From the NCBI GenBank assembly GCA_958450325.1, contig OY288244.1, positions 36,083,424-36,147,423 of the forward strand: a DNA stretch of 64,000 nucleotides, written 5' to 3'. A program made the position numbers and the translations under genes. The notes beneath the pieces are model-generated. The model was not told where the DNA came from. It saw nothing but the letters and a program-made list of their open reading frames with translations, and did not search any database. The first letter of the stretch is position 1. Each line of letters begins with the position of its first letter. This DNA comes from Agrostemma githago. Its lineage: Eukaryota > Streptophyta > Magnoliopsida > Caryophyllales > Caryophyllaceae. This document shows positions 1-11,895 of this stretch, piece by piece.

Positions 1-544
1 AGTTGGCTGCTGAAGATTTACATGGCTATGTTTTGCGTTTTAAACACATCTTCAGAGGTGATTTATGTTTCTGCTATGAATTGAAAGCATGTTTTTTTAT
101 CTGTTGCTTGTATTATATTTGAGAATCACTGAAATTTCGTGCAGGGCAACCTAGGAGACATTTACTTACTACCGGTTTGAGTCACTTTGTGAAATGATCT
201 TAGAAGAGCAGCGCGATTTCGACATGCAGATGTGTCCTTGCCCGAGGTTTGTATTGTGCTATGTTTTTCTTTTGGCGGTCCATTAATTTCTCTAAGCACA
301 AGGATTCTTTCTACTCAAGGTAGTTGGATTCTAAAATTAACGGCTCAAATTAATATTTCCTTGTCAGGATGATGGCTCTTTGAGGAAGTTAATGAAAAGC
401 AGCAGAGACCTCGATGATGGTTTGATAGTTGCAGTCATCCGTCAATGAGGTAAGACTTGGGTTTACATACTTTCTCTTGTTTCAATCATTTGTTTTACAC
501 ACACAATTGAAACAAAATAATTACTTCATTTATATTATTGATTT

Positions 545-632
545 TGTAGCATTTCAATGATATGAGGTCATATTCTCAAGAAGATATTGACGAGGTTCGT
601 GGATCATGGGCGGACTATTTTCTTAATAATTA
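545..632 (+). pseudogene. Possible C-terminal tail of a transposon-carried Ulp1-like (C48) protease
   Basis: The translation of this stretch contains YSQEDIDEVRGSWADYF followed by two Asn and a stop. This resembles the usual C-terminal end of Ulp1/SENP-type cysteine protease domains carried by plant CACTA and Mutator elements. Upstream blocks at about 144-240 and 367-450 look like further exon-like pieces bounded by GT and AG, but I cannot assign catalytic His, Asp or Cys residues. The assignment rests on a short tail and is tentative. Its position just inside a CACTA terminus fits a transposon passenger gene. Confidence 0.35.
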
Positions 633-839
633 GTCGTATCTGATGTATCGGATTAAGTTATGTGGACTAGGTGTTAGTTGGATTATGGTTTTAGGTACTT
701 TTGGACATTAGATAATGATTTTATGTGTACCTTTTTGATTTTGGATGTTCGATTTTATAAAATGTAACTTCTTTAGTTCAATTATTTCGGAATTATTAAA
801 AAATTCAAAATATGTATACGTATATAAGCACATATCTAT

Positions 840-1118
840 ATATACGTATTTCATAAAATAGTTGTCTATTATGTATAAAGACAACTGTTGTTTTAGAAAG
901 ACAGTTGTCTATATACGTAATAGACAACTGTTGATTTAAAAAAAACAGTTGTCTATATACATAATAGACGACTGTTGTTTTAGAAAAACAATTGTCAATT
1001 AACAAATAGACAACTGTTCTAAACCAAATGTCTATGCTCAGAGTAATATACAACTCCAAACTACTCAACTGTTGTAAGTCAGTTGTCTATTGCAAAGAAA
1101 AACAGTTGTCTATTTGAT
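840..1118. repeat. Subterminal repeat array of the left CACTA element
   Basis: At least nine copies of ACAGTTGTCTAT or its complement ATAGACAACTGT alternate in both orientations, separated by short A/T-rich spacers. Paired inverted copies could fold into hairpins. In CACTA transposons such arrays are the transposase-binding zone next to the terminal inverted repeat. Short open frames reading through it are products of the repeat and not genes. Confidence 0.8.
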
Positions 1119-1132
1119 GTTTTGTAGTAGTG

Positions 1133-2788
1133 AGCTTGGAATAATTCTCTGACTCCTTAACAGGGAGAAGTGACACAGTATCTAACAAGGGATTTGCACT
1201 GGTGTTAAAACAAAAAATATTTGGGGAATGTTGGTCAGAAATGCAAAGAGATGTCGGAGTATGAGCACGAGAGGCAATGAAGTGTGACTGAGTGATATTA
1301 CAGTGGTAATCCTGTAGATAAGAAGGTGGTTTAGCAATTCTGGAGGACTATCTAGGTGGAATAGGAGAAGGAGAAGAATTGTGAACATCTACAGAAGAGT
1401 TGTCAATCAAACCAGTATCTATGATAGGAGGACTAGAAGATGGGGAATCAAGTAAAATAGGAGAAAAAGAAGAATTAGTAGGTGGAATTAAAGGAGGAAG
1501 ATCAGTGATCTATCCGTGGTAGGGAAAGATGCGCTCATGAAAAACCACATCTCTTGAAACGAATACTTGAGAGGTCTCAAGATCGAGGAGTTTGTAAGCC
1601 TTTTTGCCAAAGAGATAACCAAGGAACACAGATGGAATGGCTCTAGAATCAAATTTGTCTCTGCCATGCTTGGGGTGCTTGCATAACATAAGCAACCAAA
1701 AGCTCTCATGTGGGACAAATTAGGGATATTGTAAAAGAGCAGTTCATATAGAGATTTGTTTTGGGGTAGGTGGGAAGGCAATCTGTTAATGACATATGTG
1801 GCGGTAAGGACACACTCTCCTCCCCAATACTTTTTAGGCAATTTTGATTGGAATATTAAAGCACGAGCAGTTTCAAGAAGGTGCTTGTGTTTTCATTCCA
1901 CCACTCCATTCTGTTGTGGAGTATGGAAACAAGAAGTTTGATGATTGATTTTCTTAAGAAGAAATGATTTGATGTAATTACCAGTACCCAATTCAAGACC
2001 ATTGTCGCTCCTGATAGTGAGGATTTTCTTATTGAATTGGCGTTTAGCCATTGAAATGAATGTTTGTAAGAATGTGAAAGCATTGCTTTTACAAGAAAGA
2101 AGGTGTGTCCAAGTAGTACAGGTAAAGTCATCAACAATGGTTAGGAAATATTTATATTCATTGTGTTTGAGTAGGATAAGGACCCCAAAGATCAATGTGA
2201 ATGAGCTAAAATGGGGAGGTGGACTGTATAGAACTGTTGGGAAATGGAAGGCGATGCTGTCTAGCCTTAGCACAAATCAAGCAAGATTGAAACTCTTCTG
2301 CATTTATTACACAATTCTTACAAGAAGAAAGTTGTTTGAGCTTATACAAAGGAATATGACTTAGCCTATAGTGTCAAACACGAGCACTAACAGTAGAAGG
2401 AAAAGAAGTAACAGAATCAGCTAAACAAGTAGAAGAAACAGTTGTATGGTTTGTGCCAAACTTTACAGACGTCTTCAGAGAAGAGTCCTGAAAATAACAA
2501 GCTTGTGAGGTGAAGTGAATAGAAGTTCCAAGTTGCCTAGACAGTTTTGCTATGGATAAAAGATTGTACTTGAAAGAAGGCACATAGAGAACATTGTGAA
2601 AGGAAATGGTGTTAGTAATGGGAACTGTACCAATGCAATCAATGATAACAGATGCACCAGTAGGAAGAGATATGACATAAGGTTTGGGAATGGTTTTAAC
2701 ATCAGAAAACAAAACCCTGTAATAACACATATTATCACTAGCACCACTAACCAAAATCCAAGAACTATTGCATATAGATGAGTAAGGG
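1133..2788 (-). pseudogene. Ty1/copia pol fragment (protease, integrase, start of RT linker), decayed
   Basis: Read on the minus strand, 2796-2374 encodes a copia protease region: WILVSGASDNM (normally D-S-G-A at the active site, here V-S-G-A, so the catalytic Asp is lost) and HNVLYVPSFKYNLLSI. Further along, 2273-1893 encodes the integrase core with YFLTIVDDFT, the SDNG motif and PQQNGVVE. Then 1841-1488 gives the integrase C-terminal part ([14 protein letters not shown]), and 1388-1182 the proline-rich linker before RT. Several frame changes separate the blocks. RT and RNase H would lie beyond the CACTA insertion at 1132. Gag and the 5' LTR are missing because a TGTAACACCCC repeat begins at 2789. 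Confidence 0.85.
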
Positions 2789-3380
2789 TGTAACACCCCT
2801 GATTTTATATTTTAAGTAAATTTAAATTTTTTTTCGTATATTTTTTTTTACCATTTAACTCGTAATTCTTAAAGTTATTATTAAATGAATTTATCGTTTA
2901 ATCGTTTCAAACCCCTAAAATTCTATTTGTCTCGTAAACTCTCCTTATATTTAAAAGTATATTTCTGTTTTGATACATTTAATTTAATTCTTATCGAAAG
3001 TCTATTTCGACGATTTAAATTCTAAATTTTATTTATTTATTTATTTGTATTAAGCTCGAATTTCTATTTTCGACTCGAAGTTCATTTATATTAAGTTTCG
3101 TCAAAACATTTATTACATTTCCTCGAGAAATCAATTTAATTCACTTTATCGAAGATTTATTATTTATCGGAAAATGCTATTTTGATCGTCTAATTATTTA
3201 TTTCACTAAGCTCCGTTTTCCTCTTGAATACTTTATTTACTCATTTTATTTGACGATCCGATTATTTATTAATTTTATAACTCGTTTTAACCCGATTCGT
3301 GGGTCAGTCAACTTATCGTTACGGAATTCGTTTAATTCGTGTTTCCGAGCCGATTCATTTAATTAATCCTTTCCTTTCCC
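2789..3380 (+). repeat. Start of a TGTAACACCCC repeat family, copy 1 (probable LTR fragment)
   Basis: The stretch begins TGTAACACCCCTGATTTTAT and matches, with substitutions and small indels, the sequence beginning at 62244. Shared blocks include AACTCGTAATTCTTA, GAATTTATCGTTTAATCGTTTC, TCTTATCGAAAGTCTATTTCG and TCAGTCAACTTAT. TGTAACACCCC is a common LTR start in plants. I cannot define the end or a matching partner LTR, so LTR identity is inferred. No coding potential seen. Confidence 0.6.
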
Positions 3381-3738
3381 ACTTGTTTAACGTTTCCCCA
3401 AGATGAAAGAAGTGTGTTTTAGCAAACGTTTGTCGTAACAGCAACAAACGTACCCTTGCAGTGTAACGTAAACCTGAAAGGGGTACTTTAAAAATTGTTC
3501 GACAGATACTACGAAGATACGTTAGGGATACATTAGGTAGTTTGGGCAACACCTGGCCACACAGAATAAGGTCCTTGTTTTTTCATCGCAAGTTTTCGAT
3601 GAGTTGTAGACAAAAGTTATAAGCAATGAAAAAGATGACAGAGGTCTGGTTTACGCCAGCTAAAGAAGTTGGATGAAGTTCTAAGTTTTACGAGGAGCTT
3701 TGGGCGGCGGAGTGTCGACGGTGGCATCTGAGCTGTTG
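3381..3738. other. Non-coding flank of the 3.5-kb solo LTR
   Basis: Moderately GC-balanced sequence with no convincing coding frame. It is continuous with the sequence at 7242 onward once the solo LTR and one CTGAC copy are removed. It may be part of the same old unit as the gene-fragment island that follows. Confidence 0.4.
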
Positions 3739-3743
3739 CTGAC
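3739..3743. other. Target-site duplication CTGAC (left)
   Basis: CTGAC immediately left of the TGTAATCCCC terminus; it matches 7237-7241. Confidence 0.75.
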
Positions 3744-6700
3744 TGTAATCCCCTAGAAATTCTAACGCAATACAGTGGCGGAAACACTGTAGAAGTGAGA
3801 TTATAACACACTGTAACTATGTCTTGATAAAATTTAAATGGTAAAGTCAAACATTAGACCTTAAATAAAATGGTCAAAATTAAAACAATCCACAAAGGAG
3901 TTTAACAATCCACAAGACAAAATTGTAAAATAATAATAAGCAGGACCCACAATGCCCGCTAGCCCACACCCGGAAACAAGCATACCTGCCATGTTAAAAC
4001 ATAACAACCACAATCAGTGGGGAGCAACGCCAACGTTCTCCCAGCCGTATAACAGAATTTTAAAAGTGTAATTACTATTATAGAAAAATAGTAAGAAAAC
4101 GGAAAACAGTAAAACATTATAATGAAAATAAGTTTTCAGTGAAAAACTTCACGTATCGAAACAATATAATAAAAATGAGTTTTCCAAAGAAAACATAAAA
4201 CATTTGCCAACCTGCAACCAAATTATATCGATAATAATAAAATAGTCAAAATGACGTTATGGATATACGATTAGTGTGCACAAGGCTAGACTTTCACTAG
4301 GGATATACTAAAAACTAGCTTCGAGAACTCAGACACCAACTTCACACGCAACGAAGATCCAAGGTCTCTAACTAGGCAACTCAACCATAATAGGACGTCG
4401 ACTTATCATGCGATGTCCTAGCTTATGTAATATACACCCCCTCCGGGATACCTAATGTATCCAGTTCAACTGACGGTGACTAACACGATGCGATATCTAG
4501 CTTAAGGGCACAATGCACATATACTCCTGGACATCAAATGTATCCAGTTCAACAACCAATGGATCCCAAATGGATACATCAGCCTTATAGTTGATGGCAA
4601 AACAGTACATCCTAGACTGTATTACTCTAACCCCACAATTATCATTATTCCATAACTCCAAAACAAAGCCATTATCGATATTCAAAAAATAAAATCATTA
4701 TAATAATAAGAGAAAAAAAGGGAAAAAGGATCGCCTTCAAAAAGAGGAAACTTTCCATTTAAGGAAACTTCTATTTTTAGAAACTTTACTACAAATAGCA
4801 TCATATCAAAATAACAAAAATATTAGTTTATACTAATAAAACATTTTTAGTAAACAATATAGATTTATAAAACTAATACTTTCGGCCTTAACGATATTAA
4901 TTATCAAAGTGAGAGCATTTAGGTTTATGAAATTATTAAAATATCTTCCAAGTGTTTATAAAATGAATAAAAATGTCTTAAACATTTTAATACTACTAAT
5001 CAGGGTGTTTTCAAAGTTTATAAAATTAAAATTCCCTAATTATTAATAGTTTCGACAAAACGAACATAAATAGGATTTTACGGCAAATGTCAAATTAAAT
5101 ACTTTAACGTCTTTTATTTAATTAAATCATTGAATATATTTAGAATATGTTAAGATAAGATTTAACTCTTAAAGTTTCAGATTTAAATACCTTCAAATTT
5201 GCTGGAAAAATAATTCTTTTAGGTAAAATGAAGCATTTTATTGATAAATTGTAATTTGTCCAAAAATCAATACTTATTAACTAAAGACTTTAATAAATAG
5301 TACAAAAATTACGTTAAATAGCTAAAATATATTTATGGTCATTCTGTTCAGAAATTAAAATTTTCCAGAATCCTTAAACTCGGTTTTTAAAGGGTTTTTT
5401 TCGCTAATCGTCTAATCTCGACAATAACGATTAATAAAAATAGTAATTACAAAACGATTTAAGTGTTAATATCCAAAAATTATTTTTAAACTTAAAAATC
5501 ATTTTTTTCCAGAAACTACTAATTTCCCAGATTTCCAAAAATTCCAGATTTAATAAATCCCGTCAAAACCGTCTTTAAAACCCGTTTTCACAATTAACGA
5601 TTCCGTTAATAAAACTTATCGTTCATAACATTTATTAAGGCACAACAAATCATAAAATTACATTTTAATATGAATATATCAGAATCAAATTTTTTCCAGA
5701 TTTAATCATAGGACCAGAAATCTTGAATTTAAACGACAAACACGGTTTTAACGATAAACGATGATTTAAAGTGATTAATTAATTCATCCACTTAACAATT
5801 CCGAAAAATTATGAAACAATTCAGATAATTCTATCTCATCCGAAAGTTTCACCATGTCAAAAATCAGATTAAAATAAATTGTTTAGATACTAGAACTAAA
5901 AATCGGCTTTTAATCGTTTTTGTCCGTAAACGGTAATAATTCAATAATCGATAACTAAAATATCAGAAAAATACTAAATTATTAAAAATCATCAAAAACA
6001 ACATTTTTACAGAATATAAACATATTTTACATGTTCAGGCCGAATATTACGATTTTACAAATTAAAATAACAATTTAATCGTTAATCTCGTAAAAGCGAT
6101 AAAATATCGACACATGCAAATTTTCAACTTTTAAAAATTTTCCAGATTATATGACATACATATATTGTTGAAATAAAATTATAATTATATACATGCAATT
6201 ACACAAATAAAATCATGCAATACCGAGTAACATCGACGTTACCTCAAATCCAAATCCGAGTCTACGATAAATTCATCGACTTCGGGGTCGTCCAAGGATC
6301 CTTCAATACACGACATACATGGTACAAAAATACCATGAGAAAACTAAAAGAATCAAGGTAAATAACGATCGGAAATAACATCGATTGTTACCTTAACGAA
6401 GAGAAAAGATAGACGATTAATTTGGAGATGAAAATGGGACGATCAAGACTTGATTTTGAGACAAATCTAGGATGGAAAATCTGCTGAAACTCAAGGCTAA
6501 AGGAGAGGAAAAAGGTGATGAATAATTTTTTTTAAAAGAATGAATGAAGGGAGAATGGATGGTTTTTGTTTAAATGGAACTAATAATGAGGGTGATGAAA
6601 ACTATGTGAAAATAGTCACTATGTGCCAGCCAAAAATAAGAGGAGGAGTGTGAAAAGTTTGAGTAATAATGCATCAATTCAAAGAAAAGAAAATAATCTT

Positions 6701-7236
6701 ACGTTTACGGTTTAACGTGATAAAATGAAACGTATTAATAAAATGTAGTAACATTGTGACAAGAAGCTTTGTCGGTCCAAAATATGGGGAAAAGGTCTTA
6801 ATTAATTTTTAAGTTAATAAAAAGAAGAATCGTAAAATAGTTAAAGGTATTTCAAAGCAATTCGAGTAAACCTCGCGTAAGAAGATACTTATTTACGAAA
6901 CTTCGTAATAAAATCATTAATGGCTATTTCTGGGCTGAAAATATTATATAATTATATTCGGACTCTTGCAGGAAAAGAAATAATTTAAATCCAAGCTTAA
7001 AAACGTTAACTCGTAGAAAAATAGAATTCCTCGCGGAAAATTAATTAGTTTACGAAGAAAATCCAATAAATAGATCTAAAAGACTTAAAACGTTTTAAAA
7101 ATAAAAATAAATATCATTAAACTCGAAAATGAAATTAAAGTTGGAAAAATGATGAAATACAAGCCCGACAGTAACAGAGTTATGACGAAGGCATAATGGA
7201 AAAGATAAAAATGCTAGGAAAATAGCGGCTGTTACA
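3744..7236 (-). repeat. Solo LTR of about 3.5 kb flanked by a CTGAC duplication
   Basis: The left edge reads TGTAATCCCC and the right edge GGCTGTTACA, so the ends are TG...CA in either orientation. CTGAC directly precedes the left edge (3739-3743) and follows the right edge (7237-7241), a 5-bp target-site duplication as made by LTR-retrotransposon integrases. The interior is AT-rich with no protein domain, PBS or PPT and no internal second LTR. That fits a solo LTR left by recombination between two LTRs. Minus orientation is chosen because its start, TGTAACAGCC, resembles common plant LTR starts. Open frames inside are random. Confidence 0.75.
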
Positions 7237-7241
7237 CTGAC
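7237..7241. other. Target-site duplication CTGAC (right)
   Basis: CTGAC immediately right of the GGCTGTTACA terminus; it matches 3739-3743. Confidence 0.75.
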
Positions 7242-7324
7242 TGGTTCATCTGTGTGCAGCACTTGATGCGTGCGGTGTTCCAAGAAAGCAGCGTGTATTA
7301 GAGTTAAAACATTAAGCGTGATCA

Positions 7325-7528
7325 TTAAGTAACGAAATCGTTGATAAGTGTGGAAAGAAGAGAAATATTACCATATATCTGTGCATTTTGGTGTTCGACA
7401 TACACAATTTGTGGGTAACCGATCAATCTCGTATTCTCAACATCATCACAGATGAAAATGTCAAGAGAAGTTGACTTCAAAACAGGACAACATAGAAAGT
7501 TCGTTGCTGTATGAAAGTTCGCATACAA
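7325..7528 (-). pseudogene. Unrecognised protein fragment, 67 codons
   Basis: The frame contains CCPVLKSTSLDIFICDDVEN and has amino-acid composition closer to a real protein than to AT-rich noise. It follows the 7609-7905 fragment on the same strand, and the two could be exons or collinear pieces of one captured gene. I do not recognise the family. No start context or promoter is visible. Confidence 0.3.
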
Positions 7529-7608
7529 ATTCTAAAATACAATACATCCAACAAATAAGCTAAAGACCATGAAGTTGTAGCTGTTTTATGGGACGTCATA
7601 GCAGCTTC

Positions 7609-7920
7609 TTAATCCTCGTAGAAGCCTGAGCATAATTGCACCAACGTATCTCTAATGGGTATGTAGTGGCACTCTTGAAAGCTATTTGCTTGACCAGCTC
7701 CTGTAATTTTCATAGATAATGGTACCAGGGCATATTTAGGATATTCTGTTAGGTATCTAATGTCTTCACTGGTCAGACCCACAAGTTGGGTCCGTCTTGG
7801 ATTTTCCATGTCCTCAAAAGTATATTTCCCTCTTCCCTTGGTGTCAAATATATGTTGTAGCTGAAAGGCTGATTTGTAGCTACTACCCCCATGCTCAAAC
7901 TCCAAAATAACCGCCCTTTT
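7609..7920 (-). pseudogene. Unrecognised gene fragment, about 100 codons
   Basis: This continuous frame has protein-like composition and contains FEHGGSSYKSAFQLQ, KGRGKYTFEDMENPRR and LTEYPKYALVPLSMKITGAG, ending at a natural-looking stop. The reading frame continues a few codons upstream of the first Met. It lacks the low complexity of neighbouring non-coding sequence, so it is probably an exon of a host gene or an old element ORF. It shares strand with the DUF4057 and MEI2-like fragments further right, which suggests one multi-gene capture. I could not assign a function. Confidence 0.4.
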
Positions 7921-8741
7921 AAAAGAAGGGCCCGGGTCCCTCCAAATAGTTTCTAAATTTGATGTTCATTATTGTCTCTAATAAGATCAGCTGTCTTCCT
8001 CGTCTACTATCTTCATATCCTCTTATCCTTAGCATATCCCCTGTTTGTCCCAACTATTTCACCTCAGCCCCTCCTATAAGTAATATGACCTCTCTTGTCA
8101 TCTAGGAGCATCGTATCGTCGTATCTTAACTTCTTCAACCTCTCTCATTATTCACTACCTCACCCTTGAACCCTCTTCTTGCTCCGCCTTTTCATGTTCC
8201 TCATTTACCGTTTACGAAGATCAGTTTTAATCACTCACTTTCTTCTCCCCATTTCGTCTTCCCCATTCTCCTTACTTTGTGTCTTTTTATGCTCCTCCTC
8301 CCCATTCAAGATCCATCCTTACATATGACTATCTTTTGTTCTCTAGTTCAACAACGATTCGTCATTTCCACTCATCTTACCCTTCACGTCCTTTTGTCTC
8401 ACTCCTTTGTATTCTTTTTCCCGTAAAGCTACTTTCTTTCTGGTTGTTTATGCCCAGCTACCATCATTTATCCTTCTTGTCCAGCTTTTCGTCTTTTTAT
8501 GCCCTTTCTCATTGGGTTAGGCTATCTAGTCCAAAGCAAAGCAAATCTTCAGCGAGATTGCAATATCGATTCACAGCCATCGGTTCCTCATTCATGTCAT
8601 AGAAATGTAGAGTCCGAGTGTGAAATAAGAATGGTCATTACTCCCTTCATTCCAATTATATCAAATTCTGTCTAATGTATGTATAACCAGAATCTGAAAA
8701 GATATGTTTTAAAAACGTGAATAATAACAGGAAAGATTTGA
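7921..8741. other. Pyrimidine-rich stretch without a recognisable gene
   Basis: The plus strand is rich in C and T (for example 8090-8450), which keeps several frames open by lack of stops and not by coding constraint. No domain, splice structure or repeat boundary is clear. Confidence 0.4.
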
Positions 8742-9270
8742 TTAGATATCACTGGACTGATGAACAGCATGCAGAAACTTTCCTTCAGGTTGATCTGAGA
8801 CGGAGACTTTCATGCCGATCAGAGATTCAAGTACACATTGGAACATGCATTTACAAGGATCTAAAAAGGATAACGACACAAGGCAAAACATCAAAGTAAT
8901 AAACAAAAACAGGGAAAGATATCGGGTCATAACATAAATTTAAACTTTATTGGCACTCGATGTGCAAATCTCCGTTCACAATGATACCCTAACAGCATTC
9001 CGTCTGCAAATCATCAATTTGAAGCATTTATAAGATGAAAAGTAGAATACAAAAGCATTGTCAAGAGAAATGGGATAACAATGCAAACAAGTAGGAAACC
9101 AATATTCAGACGGTGATTTAGGCAACGATGGTGTAAGAGACGACTGAACACCACCACTGTTGTTACTGTCATCCACCACGACAATATCCCTATACGTGTT
9201 TGCATTCTCGTTTCCTGACACTCTCGGAGGCCTAGAAGCAACCATCATAATATGCTCGTCTGCCACCTCA
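8742..9270 (-). pseudogene. Possible gene-fragment remnants, unrecognised
   Basis: Two minus-strand frames lie here. The one beginning at 9266 starts MADEHIMMVASRPPRVSGNE and runs into a Ser/Pro-rich part with DIVVVDDSNNSGG before degenerating. The start resembles a true N-terminus, but no family is recognised. The other (8930-8742) is shorter and weaker. They share the strand of the other captured fragments in this island. Confidence 0.25.
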
Positions 9271-9393
9271 GCACTCCGTTAAACAAGGGGCCCACTCATT
9301 TCTCTTGCCTTCATCAGCTCGATACATCCTTAATACTGCAACAAAGACTCTGACCTCAAAACTACATGGGTAAGAGGTCCACTTTTGGTTGAA

Positions 9394-9802
9394 CTATTGT
9401 GTACCTGTCGTCTGCTCTTGGACATGTTCATGAGTGAATGGGATACTTTCGGGATGTTTACTGAATCTGTGTAGAGTGTTTTTCTGCAGTGATCGGAGTT
9501 CGACTACTCTTTGAACCCTTGTTAGAAACTTTGGACTTGTAATCATCATATGAATCAAAGTTTTTGGGAACAGGAACAAACCCGACTCCCTTTTATTAGA
9601 GGGTTTGAGGGGCTTCATTTCTGCAGGGGGACATGACATTGCTGCTCCTCCTGGAACTGCGGTACAAAGAACCGCTTCGATTAGTCTCCAACTTACCAGA
9701 ATAGAACATCAGTCTGTTTGTAAGCGTCGGCTTTTGCAGTTCGTAGCTTTTGAATACAGGAGCTACTATGTGGTTTTGGTATTTCGTTGAATCCTTCTGC
9801 AA
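9394..9802 (-). pseudogene. Unrecognised frameshifted coding remnant
   Basis: Two overlapping minus-strand frames (9802-9596 and 9639-9394) appear to continue one another across a frameshift near 9600-9640. Together they give a basic, Ser/Arg-rich sequence (SGSLYRSSRRSSNVMSPC). The family is unknown. It is listed because it lies between other gene fragments on the same strand. Confidence 0.25.
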
Positions 9803-10469
9803 ATCACACCAAACTTATTAGAAATGAGACGAAACAACACACTCGTCATAAATGATAAAATTGTTTCCCTTTCCTGTAGATCCCAAACCAAACACCCCCT
9901 TAGTATATAGGGTATTCATCTATTTCAAATGTAAGTACTCGTAAAAAATAAAGAGACCCAATCTTCACTGTTGATTACTTTGTCCATTTTCACCACAGGA
10001 TGTCTAATGACCTAATAAGTAACCCTTTGACTCATTTATTGATCGATGTTGTCACACTACCATATCAAGAATTTGATTCGGGGTATCAACCAACTTATTT
10101 GGTCCGTCTTAAATTTAAGACAAATGATACTATGATAGAATACTTGACTACTTGAGGCATTTTCCTCGTCCGTACTATTTCAGTTGACTTGCGAGAAAAA
10201 CTGAAGTCCAGCAGCAGACATCATAGATCAGAGGCCATCTCTAGTATTATTGCAAGCCTAATGCAGATAGCAATATGGAAAGATGGAATAAAATTTTGTG
10301 TTTTTGACATAAATAAACAAAAACCCCAACCACTTCATGGACATATGACAATGACTCCTCAAACAACAACATTTTCATATAAACATTACAACTCAAATTG
10401 CCCCAATGTCTTTATCTCTACTCACAAGTCACGACGTGGTGATGCCGATATAAAAATAGAAGTTAATGA
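9803..10469. other. Non-coding stretch
   Basis: No domain-bearing frame or element terminus is recognised. A plus-strand frame at 10189-10473 looks like chance because it has no domain signal. Confidence 0.4.
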
Positions 10470-10472
10470 TTA

Positions 10473-10965
10473 AACCAAAGAGATGCTACTTTCCCCACCT
10501 AGCAACTTACGGACGCCATTAAAAACCCTGGATTCTGCTTTCCCATCGTAAAATATATCATTTCCACTCATATCACGGAGCTTGGCCGTGTTAAGAGGTT
10601 TCTCAGCAGGATTTAGTGGCTGTGAGTCCGCCATGAAGATGTTGTTCCCCGACAACTGAGCAAGTTTTTGGTCATGGATTTTCTTTGCTGTCTACATAAC
10701 AGGCTCCGGATTTGTTTGTCGAAACGCTGCTTACGCTTGCACATCTCGAGGCTTCATTTCAGGAGGTGGAGCGAATATGTTGGTCCCACTGAGCTCTTTG
10801 TACTTGGCATCAGAAAATTGCTTCCTTAACTTAGCCTCAGAGATGTTGTCAAGATTGCCGCTGAGTTCACGTTGTTTTAATTTGCTGCTTCCGGCAGTGT
10901 AGCAAGCTTATTTGGACTTTGGAGTAGCGTTTTGATCAGTGGCGAATGAGATTTTACTCATGTCG
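10473..10965 (-). pseudogene. DUF4057-family protein, C-terminal half, broken
   Basis: The minus-strand translation carries the repeated signature of the plant DUF4057 family: 'ELSG..IF' type boxes (ELSGTNIFAPPPE, QLSGNNIF, DMSGNDIF), the link KPLNTAKLRDMSG, and the family's usual C-terminal end GGESSISLV and stop. The N-terminal half is absent. In-frame stops interrupt the early part (about 10900 and 10690-10735), so it cannot make the full protein. DUF4057 proteins are plant-specific and of unknown function. The position among other gene fragments on the same strand suggests transduplication by a transposon or a decayed segmental copy. Confidence 0.75.
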
Positions 10966-11880
10966 GCTACGGTTTGCTGGTAAACCAATCACAACCGGTC
11001 ACATCGCAATAATTTCATTTAGGAAAATGAGATGATCTCACAACACAAAAAAACAACTATCGCTAGAAATCAATATATAATTCCAAAATATGCCAATTAA
11101 GACAATTGACTATACACATCTTCAGAAACGGGCACTTTCATATGGTAGAACTTAGTATTGAGCATAGTTGTAAGTCATCGACTGAGACCTTGGTCTAGTA
11201 ATCAAAAGAGTTGAAGCAGATTCTAACCCCATGCACAAATAGAAGAAATGATGAAGAGTCAAATAAAATAGCATAACAAAACACGATTAATGATAAAGAT
11301 TATAACTTTAAACTAATTAGCTACACAAATATATCCTAAACATAAAAAAACAAAGATAAAAGATACTAAGACATAAGAATTATACCAAAAAGGACGGAAT
11401 TAATAGAAACTTTGAATTTGAGGAAAAATGATTACAATAAAACTAAATAAAAGAAATTAATAATTAAAATTAAGAAGAGGAAAATGAAGCTGGCTGCCTC
11501 TAATTGGTTTCGCCTACTGCTAGTCTTCTACTCCCTAAGACCCTTCTCTATTCTAAACTCTAACAGCCTCTCTCACAAAATGAGAGTTTTGTGATAATTT
11601 CCAACCATTATACTAAATAAATCATCAACCTTAAACAAAACTAACTTATAATCAGTGATCTTTCGACCATTAAAATCAATGAAATTACACTACTACTACT
11701 ACAAATTATACCCCACAAATCAGCAAATGAAGAAAAATTGGAAAGTTGATAGATACCTAAAGATGTGCTCAAAAAATGAAAAGTTCATATATACCTAAAG
11801 ATGTAAATCGAAAAGATCAAATTGCTCTCACTTAAATGAGCTCAAATTGGAGTAATAGTGAGGGCTAAGCAGTAATTTGA
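10966..11880. other. AT-rich non-coding stretch
   Basis: No gene seen. It contains CACTACTACTACTACAAATTA at 11689-11709, which resembles a CACTA terminus but has no detectable partner. The AT-rich sequence between the DUF4057 and MEI2-like fragments may include introns of the captured genes. Confidence 0.4.
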
Positions 11881-11895
11881 CTTCCAAATTAAACA

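Larger units (their letters stand above)
1..1132. mobile_element. Right end of a CACTA (En/Spm-type) DNA transposon
   Basis: The right terminus reads TTTGTAGTAGTG at 1121-1132, the inverse of CACTACTACAAA, which is the characteristic end of plant CACTA elements. Just inside it (about 840-1118) lies a dense array of short direct and inverted copies of ACAGTTGTCTAT and AGACAACTGTTG, typical CACTA subterminal repeats that bind transposase. The left end is outside the window, so the 3-bp duplication cannot be verified; its right copy would be AGC at 1133-1135. The element interrupts a minus-strand Ty1/copia pol remnant. No transposase (TNP2-like) domain is visible in the part seen. Confidence 0.75.

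Noticed and set aside
2789..7236. A single terminal-inverted-repeat element running from TGTAACACCCC to the inverse of TGTAACAGCC
   Set aside because: The CTGAC duplication places the left boundary of the right-hand unit at 3744, so the two ends belong to different repeats.
8166..8602. Two overlapping plus-strand frames of 86 and 107 codons
   Set aside because: The strand is C/T-rich, which removes stops by composition. The products are Ser/Phe/Leu-rich with no domain or codon pattern.
11689..11709. CACTACTACTACTACAAATTA, resembling a CACTA terminus
   Set aside because: It has extra TAC units, no matching right end and no subterminal repeats. More likely a short simple repeat.
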